Below, in pieces: positions 26,411-35,461 of a stretch of 64,000 nt of DNA. Numbering within the stretch: the stretch's first letter is position 1; every line of letters begins with the position of its first letter. Origin of the DNA: Comamonas koreensis (lineage in GTDB: Bacteria > Pseudomonadota > Gammaproteobacteria > Burkholderiales > Burkholderiaceae_C); NCBI RefSeq assembly GCF_021026195.1, contig NZ_JAJNCT010000005.1, positions 585,231 through 649,230 of the forward strand. The letters are read 5' to 3'. Under the pieces are notes generated by a model. That model saw only the letters and a program-made list of their open reading frames with translations. It was not told where the DNA came from and did no database searches. The position numbers were made by a program, and so were the translations under genes.

Positions 26411-26460
26411 AAAAACCCTCGCTTGCGGCAGCGGATGCGCTGCAACAAGCGAGGGTTTTG
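26411..26460. terminator. Bidirectional terminator between the Usp and malonyl-CoA synthetase genes
   Basis: AAAACCCTCGCTTG and CAAGCGAGGGTTTT form a long stem. Flanking A and T runs allow it to work for both converging genes. Confidence 0.85.
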
Positions 26461-26492
26461 TCATGGCGGCTCCAAACCGCCACTGCAGAGTA

Positions 26493-28049
26493 TCAGCCCT
26501 TGAACAGGCCCTGGTACTGGTCGCGCAACAGGTTCTTCTGCACCTTGCCCATGGTGTTGCGAGGCAGCTCGGCCACGACAAAGCAGCGCTTGGGAATCTT
26601 GAAGTTGGCCAGCTGCTTCTTGAGGGTCGCAATGATGGCTTCGGCGTCCAGTTGCTGGCCTGCCTTGGCTATGACCACCGCCACACCGACCTCGCCAAAA
26701 TCCGGGTGTGGCACCCCCACCAGCGCGCTTTCGGCAACGCCCGGCAGCTCGTTGATGAAGCCTTCGATCTCGGCCGGGTAGACGTTGTAGCCGCCGGAGA
26801 TGATCAGGTCCTTGCTGCGGCCCACAATGGTCACATAGCCGCGCGCATCGATTTTGCCCACGTCACCGGTCTTGAACCAGCCGTCGGCCGTGAACTCCTG
26901 GGCGGTCTTCTCGGGCATGCGCCAGTAACCGCTGAACACATTGGGGCCTTGCACCTGGATATGACCGATCTCGTCGGCGCCCAGTGCCTGGCCATCGTCG
27001 CCCTGCACCCGCACGCCCACGCCCGGCAGCGGAAAGCCCACCGTGCCGCCCCGGCGCTCGTCCTGCCCGCCATGGCGGGCATCGGCCTGGTAGGGGTTGG
27101 AGACCAGCATGATGGTCTCGCTCATGCCATAGCGCTCCAGAATGGTGTGGCCGGTGCGGGTCTGCCAATCGCGGAAGGTCTCGATCAGCAAGGGCGCCGA
27201 TCCGGAGATGAACAGGCGCATATGCCGGGTGGCCTCCTTGGTCAGGCCGGGCTCGGCCAGCAGGCGCACATACAAGGTGGGCACGCCCATGAAGACCGTT
27301 GCCCGTGCCATCGCGGCAATCACCGCCTTGGGCTCGAACTTGGCAAACCAGATCATCTTGCTGCCATTGAGCAGGGCCGCATGGATCGCGACAAACAGGC
27401 CGTGCACATGGAAGATTGGCAGCGCATGGATCAGCACATCGCCCTTCTTCCAGCCCCAGTAGTCCTTCAGCATCACGGCATTGCTCAGCAGATTGCCGTG
27501 GCTCAGCATCGCGCCCTTGCTGCGGCCAGTGGTGCCGCTGGTGTAGAGGATGGCGGCCATGTCGTCGGCCGATTTCTGCGCGGGCGTGTGCGCATCGGCG
27601 CAGTGCACCGCACGCTCCAGCAAGGTGCCACTGCGGTCATCGCCCAAGGTGAACACGCTTTGCGTGCCGCACTGGAAGGCAATCTTGGACACCCAGCCAA
27701 AGTTGGCCGGCGAGCAGACCACAACTGCCGGCTCGGCATTGGTGACGAAGTACTCGATCTCGGCACTTTGGTAGGCGGTGTTCAGCGGCAGAAACACATG
27801 GCCGGCGCGCAAGGTGGCCAGGTACAGCGCCATCGCCTCGACCGACTTCTCGACCTGCACGGCCACACGGCTGCCGGAAGGAATATTCAGCGAATCGAGC
27901 AGGTTGGCGATGCGCGCACTCATGCGGTCCAGGTCGCGCCAGCTGTAGTTCAGCGGCTCACCGCTGGCCGAGGTGGTCTCCACGGCGATGGCATCGAGGT
28001 CCTCAGGAAAGGCCGCGCGCAGTGCGCAGAACAGGTTGTCGTTGGTCAT
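26493..28049 (-). CDS. matB: Malonyl-CoA synthetase (acyl-CoA synthetase), 518 aa
   Basis: ANL-superfamily enzyme expected to activate malonate to malonyl-CoA using ATP. Motifs in order are ILYTSGTTGRSKGAMLSHGN (P-loop), ERYGMSETIM, DGWFKTGDVG, GRSKDLIISGGYNVYPAEIE and the C-terminal PRNTMGKVQK with the acyl-adenylate lysine. The MatB assignment is supported by the malonyl-CoA decarboxylase and GntR regulator in the same operon; sequence alone would give only a carboxylic acid-CoA ligase. It is the last gene of the operon. Confidence 0.88.
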   Translation of the reverse strand: MTNDNLFCALRAAFPEDLDAIAVETTSASGEPLNYSWRDLDRMSARIANLLDSLNIPSGSRVAVQVEKSVEAMALYLATLRAGHVFLPLNTAYQSAEIEYFVTNAEPAVVVCSPANFGWVSKIAFQCGTQSVFTLGDDRSGTLLERAVHCADAHTPAQKSADDMAAILYTSGTTGRSKGAMLSHGNLLSNAVMLKDYWGWKKGDVLIHALPIFHVHGLFVAIHAALLNGSKMIWFAKFEPKAVIAAMARATVFMGVPTLYVRLLAEPGLTKEATRHMRLFISGSAPLLIETFRDWQTRTGHTILERYGMSETIMLVSNPYQADARHGGQDERRGGTVGFPLPGVGVRVQGDDGQALGADEIGHIQVQGPNVFSGYWRMPEKTAQEFTADGWFKTGDVGKIDARGYVTIVGRSKDLIISGGYNVYPAEIEGFINELPGVAESALVGVPHPDFGEVGVAVVIAKAGQQLDAEAIIATLKKQLANFKIPKRCFVVAELPRNTMGKVQKNLLRDQYQGLFKG

Positions 28050-28115
28050 GTTGGTCTACGTGGTTGGTGGTTTCCTTGGCGCCTGCGACCGGGCTGCTGC
28101 CCTGCGCAGGCCGCT

Positions 28116-28907
28116 TCAAAACTGGGGGCTTCTTTTGGCTACGAAGGCGGCAATGCCTTCGCGGTGTTCTGCCGAATCGGCATAGGCATAGGGCTGCTGC
28201 AGCACCGGGGCCTGGGCATCGCCCTCGGCCAGTGCGCGCAGCAGTTGCTTGGTCATGCGGGCAGCCTGGGGTGCCAGGCCGCAGATGCGGGCCACGCTAC
28301 GCTCCAGTTGGGCCTGCAGCTGGGCAGCGGGGTGGACCTGGCTCAAAAAGCCCGAGGCCCGCATCTGCTCGGCGCCAAAGACCGCCGCCTCCAGCAGCAT
28401 CTGACGTGTCTTGGCAGGCCCCACCTGGCTCAGCACCAGGGCGGCCTCCTTGGGCGCCATCGGAAAGCCCAGCTTGGCAATCGGTGCGCCAAACTGGGCC
28501 CTGTCTGTCGCCAAACGGGTGTCGCAGCAACTGGCCAGCTCCACACCGGCGCCCATGCAGGCGCCGTCAATGGCGGCGACCAGGGGCACATCGCATTGCA
28601 GCATGGCATGCAGTGCCGGCCAGACCTCGCCCTCATGGAAGGCGGCCAGGCTCTCGGGGTGAAAGCGAAAGTCCGCGTATTCCGAGATATCGCCGCCGGC
28701 ACAAAAGGCCTCGCCCTCGCCTTGCAGCACGATGCAGCGCAGCCCGGGCTGGCGCTGCAGGTCCTCGAACACGCTGCGCAGCTGCCGCCACATCGCGCGC
28801 GACATGGCATTGCGCTTGCCCGGGTGGGCCAGCACCACGCGCACGGCCTGCGCACGGGATGCGGCCTCGCCCGCCGTCCACGATTCCACACGAACCTGCC
28901 CCGCCAT
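28116..28907 (-). CDS. Enoyl-CoA hydratase/isomerase (crotonase) family protein, 263 aa
   Basis: Crotonase-fold protein acting on an acyl-CoA thioester. The oxyanion-hole regions are HPGKRNAMSRAM and FCAGGDIS, and the first active-site Glu is in MGAGVELASCCD. The position of the second catalytic Glu of enoyl-CoA hydratases (usually FGxPE) reads FGAPIAKLGFPMAPKEA, with Ile in its place. Classical hydration is therefore doubtful, and isomerase, thioesterase or another activity is possible. It lies between the Bug receptor and matB genes, 16 bases after the former. Confidence 0.85.
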   Translation of the reverse strand: MAGQVRVESWTAGEAASRAQAVRVVLAHPGKRNAMSRAMWRQLRSVFEDLQRQPGLRCIVLQGEGEAFCAGGDISEYADFRFHPESLAAFHEGEVWPALHAMLQCDVPLVAAIDGACMGAGVELASCCDTRLATDRAQFGAPIAKLGFPMAPKEAALVLSQVGPAKTRQMLLEAAVFGAEQMRASGFLSQVHPAAQLQAQLERSVARICGLAPQAARMTKQLLRALAEGDAQAPVLQQPYAYADSAEHREGIAAFVAKRSPQF

Positions 28908-28923
28908 CACATCGCTCCTGCTG

Positions 28924-29940
28924 TCATTCAATCTTGGCACCCGAGGCCTTGACCACCTCGGCCCAGCGCTTGACCTCGTCGGCCACAAAGGCCGCAAACT
29001 GCGGCTGCGTCATGCTGCCATATTCCGCACCATTCTTGGCCCAGATGGCCTTGATTTCTTCCGAGGCCCCCATGCGCTTGGCCTCCTCGAACATGCGTGC
29101 CTGCAGCTCGGACGAGGTGCCTTTGACGGCCCACAGGCCGTACCAGGTGGTCACGTTGTAGTCGGGCAGGCCCACCTCGGCGGCGCAGGGCACATCGGGC
29201 AGCGAAGGGTTGCGCTGGCTGCCGGACACCATCAGGCACTTGATGCGCCCGGCAGCAATATGCGCGGCCGACGAGCCGAGGCCATCGAACAGCATGTCCA
29301 CATTGCCGGCAATCAGGTCCTGCAGCGCTGGGCCTGCGCCCTTGTAGGGCACATGCAGGATGTCGGTCTGGCTCTGGATCTTGAACAGCTCGCCGGCCAG
29401 GTGGTGGCTGGTGCCGGCGCCGGCCGAGGCAAAGCTCATCTTGCCGGGATTGGCCTTGAGCTGGGCCAGCAGCTGCTGCATATTGGCGGCCGTCACCCGC
29501 TTGGGGTTGACCACCAGCACCTGCGGCACCGTCGCCAGCAAGGCCAGCGGTACCAGGTCCTTCTGGATGTCGTAGTCGAGCTTGGGATAGACCGAGGGTG
29601 CAATCACATGGTGGGTGCCGCCCATGAAGAAGTGGTAGCCATCGGAGGGCTGGCGCGCGGCAAAGCTGGCGCCCAGGGTGCCGCCCGCGCCGCCCTTGTT
29701 GTCGATCACCAGGGTCTTGCCCGAGATTTTCGAGAACTGCGAGGACAGCGGCCGCGCAAAGGCATCAGTGCCGCCCCCTGCGGGAAAGGGCACCACCCAG
29801 GTCACCGGCTTGGTGGGCCAGTCCTTGGCTGATGCCGTGTTGGCCCAGCTCCAGGCGGGCAGCGCCGTGCCGGCCATGCCGGCGGCCAGGCCTACCAGCG
29901 TTCGCCTTCTGGATGAGGACGGTGTATAGCTCTTGGTCAT
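28924..29940 (-). CDS. Bug-type tripartite tricarboxylate transporter receptor, 338 aa
   Basis: Periplasmic binding protein of the Bug/TctC family, abundant in Burkholderiales. A twin-arginine-like signal (SSSRRRTLVGLAAGMAGTAL) precedes the mature protein; WPTKPVTWVVPFPAGGGTDA and VIDNKGGAGGTLGASFAA are family signatures. No TctA/TctB membrane subunits are present, as is common for these orphans. Its place in the operon suggests it binds malonate or a related dicarboxylate, which is inference. Confidence 0.9.
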   Translation of the reverse strand: MTKSYTPSSSRRRTLVGLAAGMAGTALPAWSWANTASAKDWPTKPVTWVVPFPAGGGTDAFARPLSSQFSKISGKTLVIDNKGGAGGTLGASFAARQPSDGYHFFMGGTHHVIAPSVYPKLDYDIQKDLVPLALLATVPQVLVVNPKRVTAANMQQLLAQLKANPGKMSFASAGAGTSHHLAGELFKIQSQTDILHVPYKGAGPALQDLIAGNVDMLFDGLGSSAAHIAAGRIKCLMVSGSQRNPSLPDVPCAAEVGLPDYNVTTWYGLWAVKGTSSELQARMFEEAKRMGASEEIKAIWAKNGAEYGSMTQPQFAAFVADEVKRWAEVVKASGAKIE

Positions 29941-30134
29941 CTTGTCTCCTAAGGTTTATTTTTAAGATCCACGCACACCCGCCTGCGCGTGCCCACAGCA
30001 ACGCACAAGCCCTGGCTGGTCAGCAAAGAATGCCGACCACCCAGGCTGCGGCCCTTATGGGGCCTGCAGCTCTCTCCAGACCAGCGTTGCGCCCGGGGGC
30101 GCGCGGAGCTGGCCTGCCATCCTCAAAAACAGGT

Positions 30135-31616
30135 TCAGACCTTGGCCAGTGCCTCGATGCCCGAGGACACCGGGATCTTGCCCTGGGCCAGCAGGTTGCG
30201 GTGCTTGTCCAGGCGCTTGAGGTCGTACAGGTAGTTCACCATCAGGCCGTAGGATTGCTTGATGCCCTTGGCGGAGGTATCGCCCGCCCAGTTCAGGCGC
30301 TCGACCCGCGAGCCATTGCCCAGGTGGAAGCGGGCGACCGGGTCCACCGGCTTGTCCTTGACCAGACTCTTGCCCAGGTAGCGGGCAGCGGCATGCATCA
30401 ACAGCTTGGCAGCGGGGTCGGCGGCCTGCAACTTGCCCGCCTGCTCCAGTGCGCCCATCCAGTCGTCCACGCTGGGGTCGGCCTTGTCCAGTGCCTTGCC
30501 CAGCTCGGCGCGCAGGCGTTTGTCGGCGCCCTCCCAGACCTCGCCGGCGTTCTTGCCCAGCCAGCTGCGAAAACCAGGGATCGGCGACAGGGTGGCGAAC
30601 TGGCGCAGCTTGGGAAACTCCTGCAGCAGCTGCTCCACCACGGTCTTGATCAGCGAATCGCCAAAGCTCACGCCGCGCAAGCCGGTCTGGGTGTTGCTGA
30701 TCGAGTAGAAGATGGCCGTGCTCGCCTTGTCCACATCGGCTGCGGCAGCGGCCTCGTCCAGCAGCGGCGCAATGCTGTCCGACATCTTGTCGACCAGGGC
30801 CACCTCGACAAAGATCAGCGGTTCATTGGGCAGGCGCGGGTGGAAAAAGCCGTAGCAACGGCGGTCGCTGTCGAGGCGGTTTTTCAGGTCGGTCCAGCTG
30901 CGGATGTCGTGCACCGCTTCGTACTTGATGAGCTTTTCCAGCAGGGACGCGGGCGAATCCCAGCTGAGGCTGCGCAGCTCCAGAAAGGCGATATCGAACC
31001 AGGTCGAGAACAGGTATTCCAGATCGGCGTCCACGGCGACCAGCCATTCCTGGCTCTTGAGCTGGGGCAGCATTTGCGCACGCAGATCGAGCAAAAAGCG
31101 CATACCCTGCGCGGGCACCGCAAAACGCTGGAACAGCCTCATGCGCGGCGTCTGCAAGGCCTTGCGCAACTGGCGCTCGGCAGCGGCCATGCCGGCGGTG
31201 CCGATGGCGTCCTCATAGCGCTGGCGGGCCTGGCCGATCTTGGCCACATCGGGCACAAACTGCTCGCACAGCAGGCGCCAGCAGTCCAGGCGCTGCTCGG
31301 GCTGGGCGGCGGCATACCACTGCATCACCGGCTCGGCCAGGCGCCCGCCTTCGGCATCGCTCACCTCGCTGGCGCACACGGCCTGCAGGTCGGCCAGCAG
31401 GCGGCGCAGCTCGCGCGGCGACAGCGCCTCATTGCCCCGGCGCAAGGTGGCCTTGAGACGCTCGGTGGTGCTGCGCTCGCCCTCATCAGCGCTGGTGCTG
31501 TTGCCCAGCTCGGTAGGAATGCCGACCGAGCGCAGCCAAGCTGCGCTTTTTTGCAGCCAGCTGTTGGCGGCGCTGTCCACCCCGGTGGCGGGCGAAGTCT
31601 CTGTAGCGGTGGTCAT
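30135..31616 (-). CDS. matA: Malonyl-CoA decarboxylase, 493 aa
   Basis: Converts malonyl-CoA to acetyl-CoA and CO2. The C-terminal catalytic domain shows FFHPRLPNEPLIFVEVAL, the catalytic serine region FYSISNTQTGLRGVSFGDSL and the catalytic histidine region ARFHLGNGSRVERLNW, followed by GLMVNYLYDL. The N-terminal helical domain is complete. The ATG overlaps the stop of the GntR gene by 4 bases. With matB it forms the malonate to acetyl-CoA route. Confidence 0.95.
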   Translation of the reverse strand: MTTATETSPATGVDSAANSWLQKSAAWLRSVGIPTELGNSTSADEGERSTTERLKATLRRGNEALSPRELRRLLADLQAVCASEVSDAEGGRLAEPVMQWYAAAQPEQRLDCWRLLCEQFVPDVAKIGQARQRYEDAIGTAGMAAAERQLRKALQTPRMRLFQRFAVPAQGMRFLLDLRAQMLPQLKSQEWLVAVDADLEYLFSTWFDIAFLELRSLSWDSPASLLEKLIKYEAVHDIRSWTDLKNRLDSDRRCYGFFHPRLPNEPLIFVEVALVDKMSDSIAPLLDEAAAAADVDKASTAIFYSISNTQTGLRGVSFGDSLIKTVVEQLLQEFPKLRQFATLSPIPGFRSWLGKNAGEVWEGADKRLRAELGKALDKADPSVDDWMGALEQAGKLQAADPAAKLLMHAAARYLGKSLVKDKPVDPVARFHLGNGSRVERLNWAGDTSAKGIKQSYGLMVNYLYDLKRLDKHRNLLAQGKIPVSSGIEALAKV

Positions 31617-32281
31617 AAAGCAATCCTTGACATGGAAAGGGGGGTGATGCGCAGCAGCGCCTTGCGCTGCTGCAGCAAATGGTTGCGCATGGTCTGCTCG
31701 GCCGCATCGGCGTCGCCAGTCAGCATCACGGCATAGATATCGAGGTGCTCCTGCAAGCTGGCCTGCAGCCGGCCCGGCGCGCGCAGCTGGTGCAGCCGTG
31801 CCAGGCGCAAAATGCGGCGCAGATCGGCAATCGCCTGGGCCAGCCAGCGGTTGTCGGCCAGGGTGATGAAGGCCTCATGGATCTGGTGGTTCATGCGGTA
31901 GTAGGCCGCGATGTCGCCCGCCTCGGCGTAGTGGGTCAGCTGCTCGTGCATCACATCGAGCACGGCGCGGTCGGCGCTGCTGAGCTTCTTGGTGGCCTCG
32001 TAGGCGGCCCGGCCTTCCAGCAAGGCAATGACCGGAAAGATATCGTCCAGATCGCGCTCGGTCACGGTCTCGACAAAGCAGCCGCGCCGAGGCTCATGGC
32101 GCAGCAGGCCTTCGGAGACCAGCAGCTTGAGGGCTTCACGCAGCGGCGTGCGTGAGACGGAGAGCTGGTCGCACAGCGCCTTTTCATCCAGCAGCTCCCC
32201 TGCGGCCAGGGTGCCGGCAAAAATCAGGTCGCGCACCTGTATCGCCACCGTGTCGTGCAAAGGCTGTCCGGCAACCGCCAT
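31613..32281 (-). CDS. GntR family regulator (FadR/FCD type), probable malonate operon regulator, 222 aa
   Basis: Transcription factor with an N-terminal winged helix (VRDLIFAGTLAAGELLDEKA, then LCDQLSVSRTPLREALKLL) and a C-terminal FCD ligand-binding domain (YRMNHQIHEAFITLADNRWL). It is the first gene of the malonate operon and is translationally coupled to matA, so it corresponds in position to MatR. A perfect TGTAATT-N6-AATTACA palindrome 64 bases upstream is its likely operator. Confidence 0.88.
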   Translation of the reverse strand: MAVAGQPLHDTVAIQVRDLIFAGTLAAGELLDEKALCDQLSVSRTPLREALKLLVSEGLLRHEPRRGCFVETVTERDLDDIFPVIALLEGRAAYEATKKLSSADRAVLDVMHEQLTHYAEAGDIAAYYRMNHQIHEAFITLADNRWLAQAIADLRRILRLARLHQLRAPGRLQASLQEHLDIYAVMLTGDADAAEQTMRNHLLQQRKALLRITPLSMSRIAL

Positions 32282-32345
32282 CCGCTCACTCCTTGGTAAA
32301 AGCCGTTTTGCGCTAGAGCCAGCAGCCCAAAACGCAGTGCGTGCC

Positions 32346-32365
32346 TGTAATTATGAGAAATTACA
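32346..32365. promoter_or_regulatory. Palindromic operator upstream of the malonate operon
   Basis: TGTAATT-ATGAGA-AATTACA, with perfect 7-base arms and an AT-rich sequence unlike its surroundings. Its position just before the GntR gene suggests autoregulation of the whole operon. No direct evidence exists beyond position and symmetry. Confidence 0.6.
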
Positions 32366-32454
32366 GCGCATTTTGGCACCCGTGTTAATACCCGGTTGAT
32401 TGCCCGCGACCACTGTTACCGGTGCAAACGCTCACCTCCGCCATTTTTGGCAAT

Positions 32455-32488
32455 AAAAAAGCAGGCACCGGGTCAACCGGGCCTGCTT
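32455..32488 (-). terminator. Rho-independent terminator of the orphan binding protein gene
   Basis: On the minus strand, AAGCAGGC pairs with GCCTGCTT and is followed by TTTT. It lies 41 bases after the stop at 32529. Confidence 0.8.
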
Positions 32489-32528
32489 GTCTCAGCGCTG
32501 GGGCCGTGGGCCGCAGCATGGGATGGCC

Positions 32529-33317
32529 TCAGTCCTTGCCGTAAGGGTCAAAGTCAAAGTACTTGTCGGCAATCTTCTTGTAGCGGCCGTCTGCACGGAT
32601 CGCGGCAATGGCGTCGTTGAGCGACTTCTTCAGCTCGGGCTGGCCCTTGCGCATGGCAATGCTGGCGCCTTCGCCAAAGATCTTCTTGTCCACCAAGGTG
32701 TCGCTGACAAACTCAAAGTTCTGGCCTTCGGGCTTCTTCAAGAAGCCGTAAGCAATTTCCACGCTGTCGGCCACCGAGCCATCGAGACGGCCGGAGTTGA
32801 TGTCCAGGTAGACAGGGTCACGGCCAGGGTAGGAAACGACATCGACGCCTGCGGGCTTGAGGTAGGTGAGCGCCCATTTCTCCTGGATGCTGGCCTTCAG
32901 CACGCCCATCTTCTTGCCCTTGAGCGATTCGGGGCCGCTGTACTTGAAGCCTTTGGGCATCACGATGCGGGCACCCGTGTGGTAGTACTTGTTGGTGAAG
33001 TCCACGACACGTGCGCGGTCCTCGTTCTTGGCCATCGAGCTGATGATGACGTCGTACTTCTTGGCCTGCAGACCGGGGATCATGCCGTCCCAGACCTGCT
33101 CGACAAACACGCACTTGCGCTTGATCTCCGCGCACAGCGCGTTGGCGATATCGATATCGAAACCGGCGGGCTGGCCTGTGGGCAGCTTGTAGGTAAAGGG
33201 CTCGTAGCTCAGGTCCACAGCCACTTTCAGATCGGGCAAGGCCTGCTGCGCAGACACCGCTGCACTGCCCAACATGCACACACCGGCCACCAGGCCCAGA
33301 ACCCATTTTCCTGTCAT
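32529..33317 (-). CDS. Amino-acid ABC transporter substrate-binding protein (family 3), 262 aa
   Basis: Periplasmic binding protein of the HisJ/ArtJ/LAO type. The signal peptide LVAGVCMLGSAAVSAQ is followed by LKVAVDLSYEPFTYKLPTGQ, AGFDIDIANALCAEIKRKCVFV, and DVIISSMAKNEDRARVVDFTN. The ATG at 33317 follows a purine-rich site. It stands alone: no permease or ATPase gene is adjacent, and terminators bound it on both sides. Basic amino acids are a possible ligand class. Confidence 0.88.
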   Translation of the reverse strand: MTGKWVLGLVAGVCMLGSAAVSAQQALPDLKVAVDLSYEPFTYKLPTGQPAGFDIDIANALCAEIKRKCVFVEQVWDGMIPGLQAKKYDVIISSMAKNEDRARVVDFTNKYYHTGARIVMPKGFKYSGPESLKGKKMGVLKASIQEKWALTYLKPAGVDVVSYPGRDPVYLDINSGRLDGSVADSVEIAYGFLKKPEGQNFEFVSDTLVDKKIFGEGASIAMRKGQPELKKSLNDAIAAIRADGRYKKIADKYFDFDPYGKD

Positions 33318-33340
33318 ATCGTCCACTCTCCGCTCAGGCA

Positions 33341-33383
33341 AAAAACAAAGCCGCTGTGCCAGATAAACCCGGCACAGCGGCTG
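33341..33383 (-). terminator. Rho-independent terminator of lgt
   Basis: 12-base arms AGCCGCTGTGCC and GGCACAGCGGCT (33349-33360 and 33371-33382), followed on the minus strand by a T-rich run. Confidence 0.85.
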
Positions 33384-33420
33384 ATCAGTATAGCCCTATC
33401 GAACCAGGGATATAGGCGAT

Positions 33421-34242
33421 TTACGGCGTAGCAAGCACTGGCTGGCTGCGGCCCCGGTTCCACAGGTAGATGCCCAGCAGCACCATCGGCAGGCTGAGCC
33501 ACTGGCCCATGCTGAGGTTCAGCGACAGCAGGCCCAGGAAGTCATCGGGCTCGCGGAAGTACTCGGCAATAAAGCGCAACAGGCCGTAACCGATCAGGAA
33601 GACACCAGCCACCTGGCCCTCGCCGCGCGGCTTGCGCGAGTACAGCCACATGATGACGAAGAGCAGCACACCTTCGAGCAGGAACTGGTAGATCTGTGAA
33701 GGGTGACGCGGCAGCATCGAGCCGCTTTGCGGAAACACCATGCCCCAGGGCAGGTCGGGGCTGGAGAAGCGGCCCCAGAGCTCGCCATTGATGAAGTTGC
33801 CCACGCGGCCCGATGCCAGACCCAGCGGAATGCAGGGCGCGACGAAGTCGGCCACCTGCAGCCAGGGCCGGCCCTTGAGCTTGGCAAACAGCACCATCGA
33901 CACGATCACGCCCACCAGGCCGCCATGGAAGCTCATGCCGCCTTGCCAGACCGCCAGGATCTCCAGCGGGTGGCTGAGGTAGTAACCGGGTTTGTAGAAC
34001 AGGCAGTAGCCTAGGCGGCCACCGACGATGACCCCGAGCACGCCAAAGAACAAGATGTCCTCGACATCCTTGCGCTGCCAGCGTGTGGGCGTGGTGACCG
34101 AGGCAAAAGGCTGGTCCTTGAGGCGGCGAATGCCCAGGAACAGAAACAGGCCAAAGGCGACCAGATAGGTCAGGCCATACCAGTGCACGGCCAGCGGGCC
34201 GAGCTTGATGGCAATCGGGTCAAATTGGGGATACATCAGCAT
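33421..34242 (-). CDS. lgt: Prolipoprotein diacylglyceryl transferase, 273 aa
   Basis: Inner-membrane enzyme that transfers diacylglycerol to the lipobox cysteine of prelipoproteins. Signatures present are [32 protein letters not shown] and the Lgt core [18 protein letters not shown], with [12 protein letters not shown] downstream. I chose the start [11 protein letters not shown] at 34242; ATGs at 34251 and 34236 are also possible and no ribosome binding site decides. The 283-base stretch to dapA holds a TATACT-like -10 at 34459-34464 and AT-rich sequence but no gene. Confidence 0.95.
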   Translation of the reverse strand: MLMYPQFDPIAIKLGPLAVHWYGLTYLVAFGLFLFLGIRRLKDQPFASVTTPTRWQRKDVEDILFFGVLGVIVGGRLGYCLFYKPGYYLSHPLEILAVWQGGMSFHGGLVGVIVSMVLFAKLKGRPWLQVADFVAPCIPLGLASGRVGNFINGELWGRFSSPDLPWGMVFPQSGSMLPRHPSQIYQFLLEGVLLFVIMWLYSRKPRGEGQVAGVFLIGYGLLRFIAEYFREPDDFLGLLSLNLSMGQWLSLPMVLLGIYLWNRGRSQPVLATP

Positions 34243-34525
34243 GGCAGGCATTGTGCCGCAGTTCGCAGTGGGCAGCGCCAAGCCGGGCCGCGCCCCAGGA
34301 CTTACCCGGGTCCATGCGCATTCAATTACACAATCGATATCAACCGATCAACCGAAAATTTACGTCAAATTAACCAAATAACCAAGACAAAACATTCAAA
34401 ATGACCAAACACGAAGCGTGTTTGTGATCAATATGACAGCGATTGCTTCTGAGCGCGCTATACTGCCAGCGGCGGTAGCAGTCCAGCCCCCGCTAGAATC
34501 TTCCATCCAGCTTTCAATCCACGCT

Positions 34526-35422
34526 ATGACTTCCACCAGTGTTCCATTGACCGGTAGTATTGTTGCCCTGATCACCCCCCTGCATGCCGATGGCAGCGTG
34601 GACTATGCAAGCCTGCGAAAACTGATCGACTGGCATATCGCCGAAGGCACCAACTGCATCGGCGTGGTGGGCACCACCGGCGAGTCGCCTACGGTCACGG
34701 TGGAAGAGCACATGGAGATCATCCGTGTCTCCGTCGAGCAGTCCAACAAGCGCGTGCCCATCATGGCCGGCTGCGGCGCCAACTCCACCCACGAGGCCAT
34801 CACCCTGGCCAAGTACGCCAAGAGCGTGGGCGCAGACAGCCAGCTCCAGGTCGTGCCCTACTACAACAAGCCAACCCAGGAAGGCCAGTTCCAGCACTTC
34901 AAAGCGATTGCCGAAGCGGTGGGCGACCTGCCGATCTTCCTCTACAACGTGCCGGGCCGCAGCGTGGCCGACATGCAGCACGACACCGTGCTGCGCCTGG
35001 CCGAAGTGCCCGGCATCGTCGGCATCAAGGAAGCCACCGGCAACATCGAACGCGCGCAGTGGCTGATCAAGGATGCGCCTGCCGGCTTTGGCATCTACTC
35101 GGGCGATGACCCCACCGCCGTGGCCCTGATGCTGTGCGGCGGACATGGCAATGTCAGCGTCACCGCCAACATCGCACCACGCCTGATGAGCCAGCTATGC
35201 CAGGCAGCAATTGCCAAGGATGTTGGTCGGGCTATGGAAATTCAGAATAAACTGCTGCCGCTGCATAAAGCCCTCTTCTTGGAGGCCAACCCCATTCCGG
35301 TAAAGTGGGCGGCCAACAAGATGGGTCTGTGTGGCCCAACCCTGCGCCTGCCGATGACCGAGCTTTCCGCCGGTCTGCATGGCACGGTGGAAGCTGCAAT
35401 GCGCGGAGCCTCCCTGCTTTAA
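34526..35422 (+). CDS. dapA: 4-hydroxy-tetrahydrodipicolinate synthase, 298 aa
   Basis: Condenses pyruvate with aspartate semialdehyde in the lysine/diaminopimelate pathway. The phosphate-binding-like [14 protein letters not shown], the tyrosine in [16 protein letters not shown] and the Schiff-base lysine in [12 protein letters not shown] are present, as is [12 protein letters not shown]. The start at 34526 ([10 protein letters not shown]) gives the normal length; the upstream open frame is promoter region. It is followed by bamC after 39 bases, a common Burkholderiales operon. Confidence 0.97.
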   Translation: MTSTSVPLTGSIVALITPLHADGSVDYASLRKLIDWHIAEGTNCIGVVGTTGESPTVTVEEHMEIIRVSVEQSNKRVPIMAGCGANSTHEAITLAKYAKSVGADSQLQVVPYYNKPTQEGQFQHFKAIAEAVGDLPIFLYNVPGRSVADMQHDTVLRLAEVPGIVGIKEATGNIERAQWLIKDAPAGFGIYSGDDPTAVALMLCGGHGNVSVTANIAPRLMSQLCQAAIAKDVGRAMEIQNKLLPLHKALFLEANPIPVKWAANKMGLCGPTLRLPMTELSAGLHGTVEAAMRGASLL

Positions 35423-35461
35423 CGCAATCATCCGCGCGTTGCCTCTGTTAAGGATTTGAAC

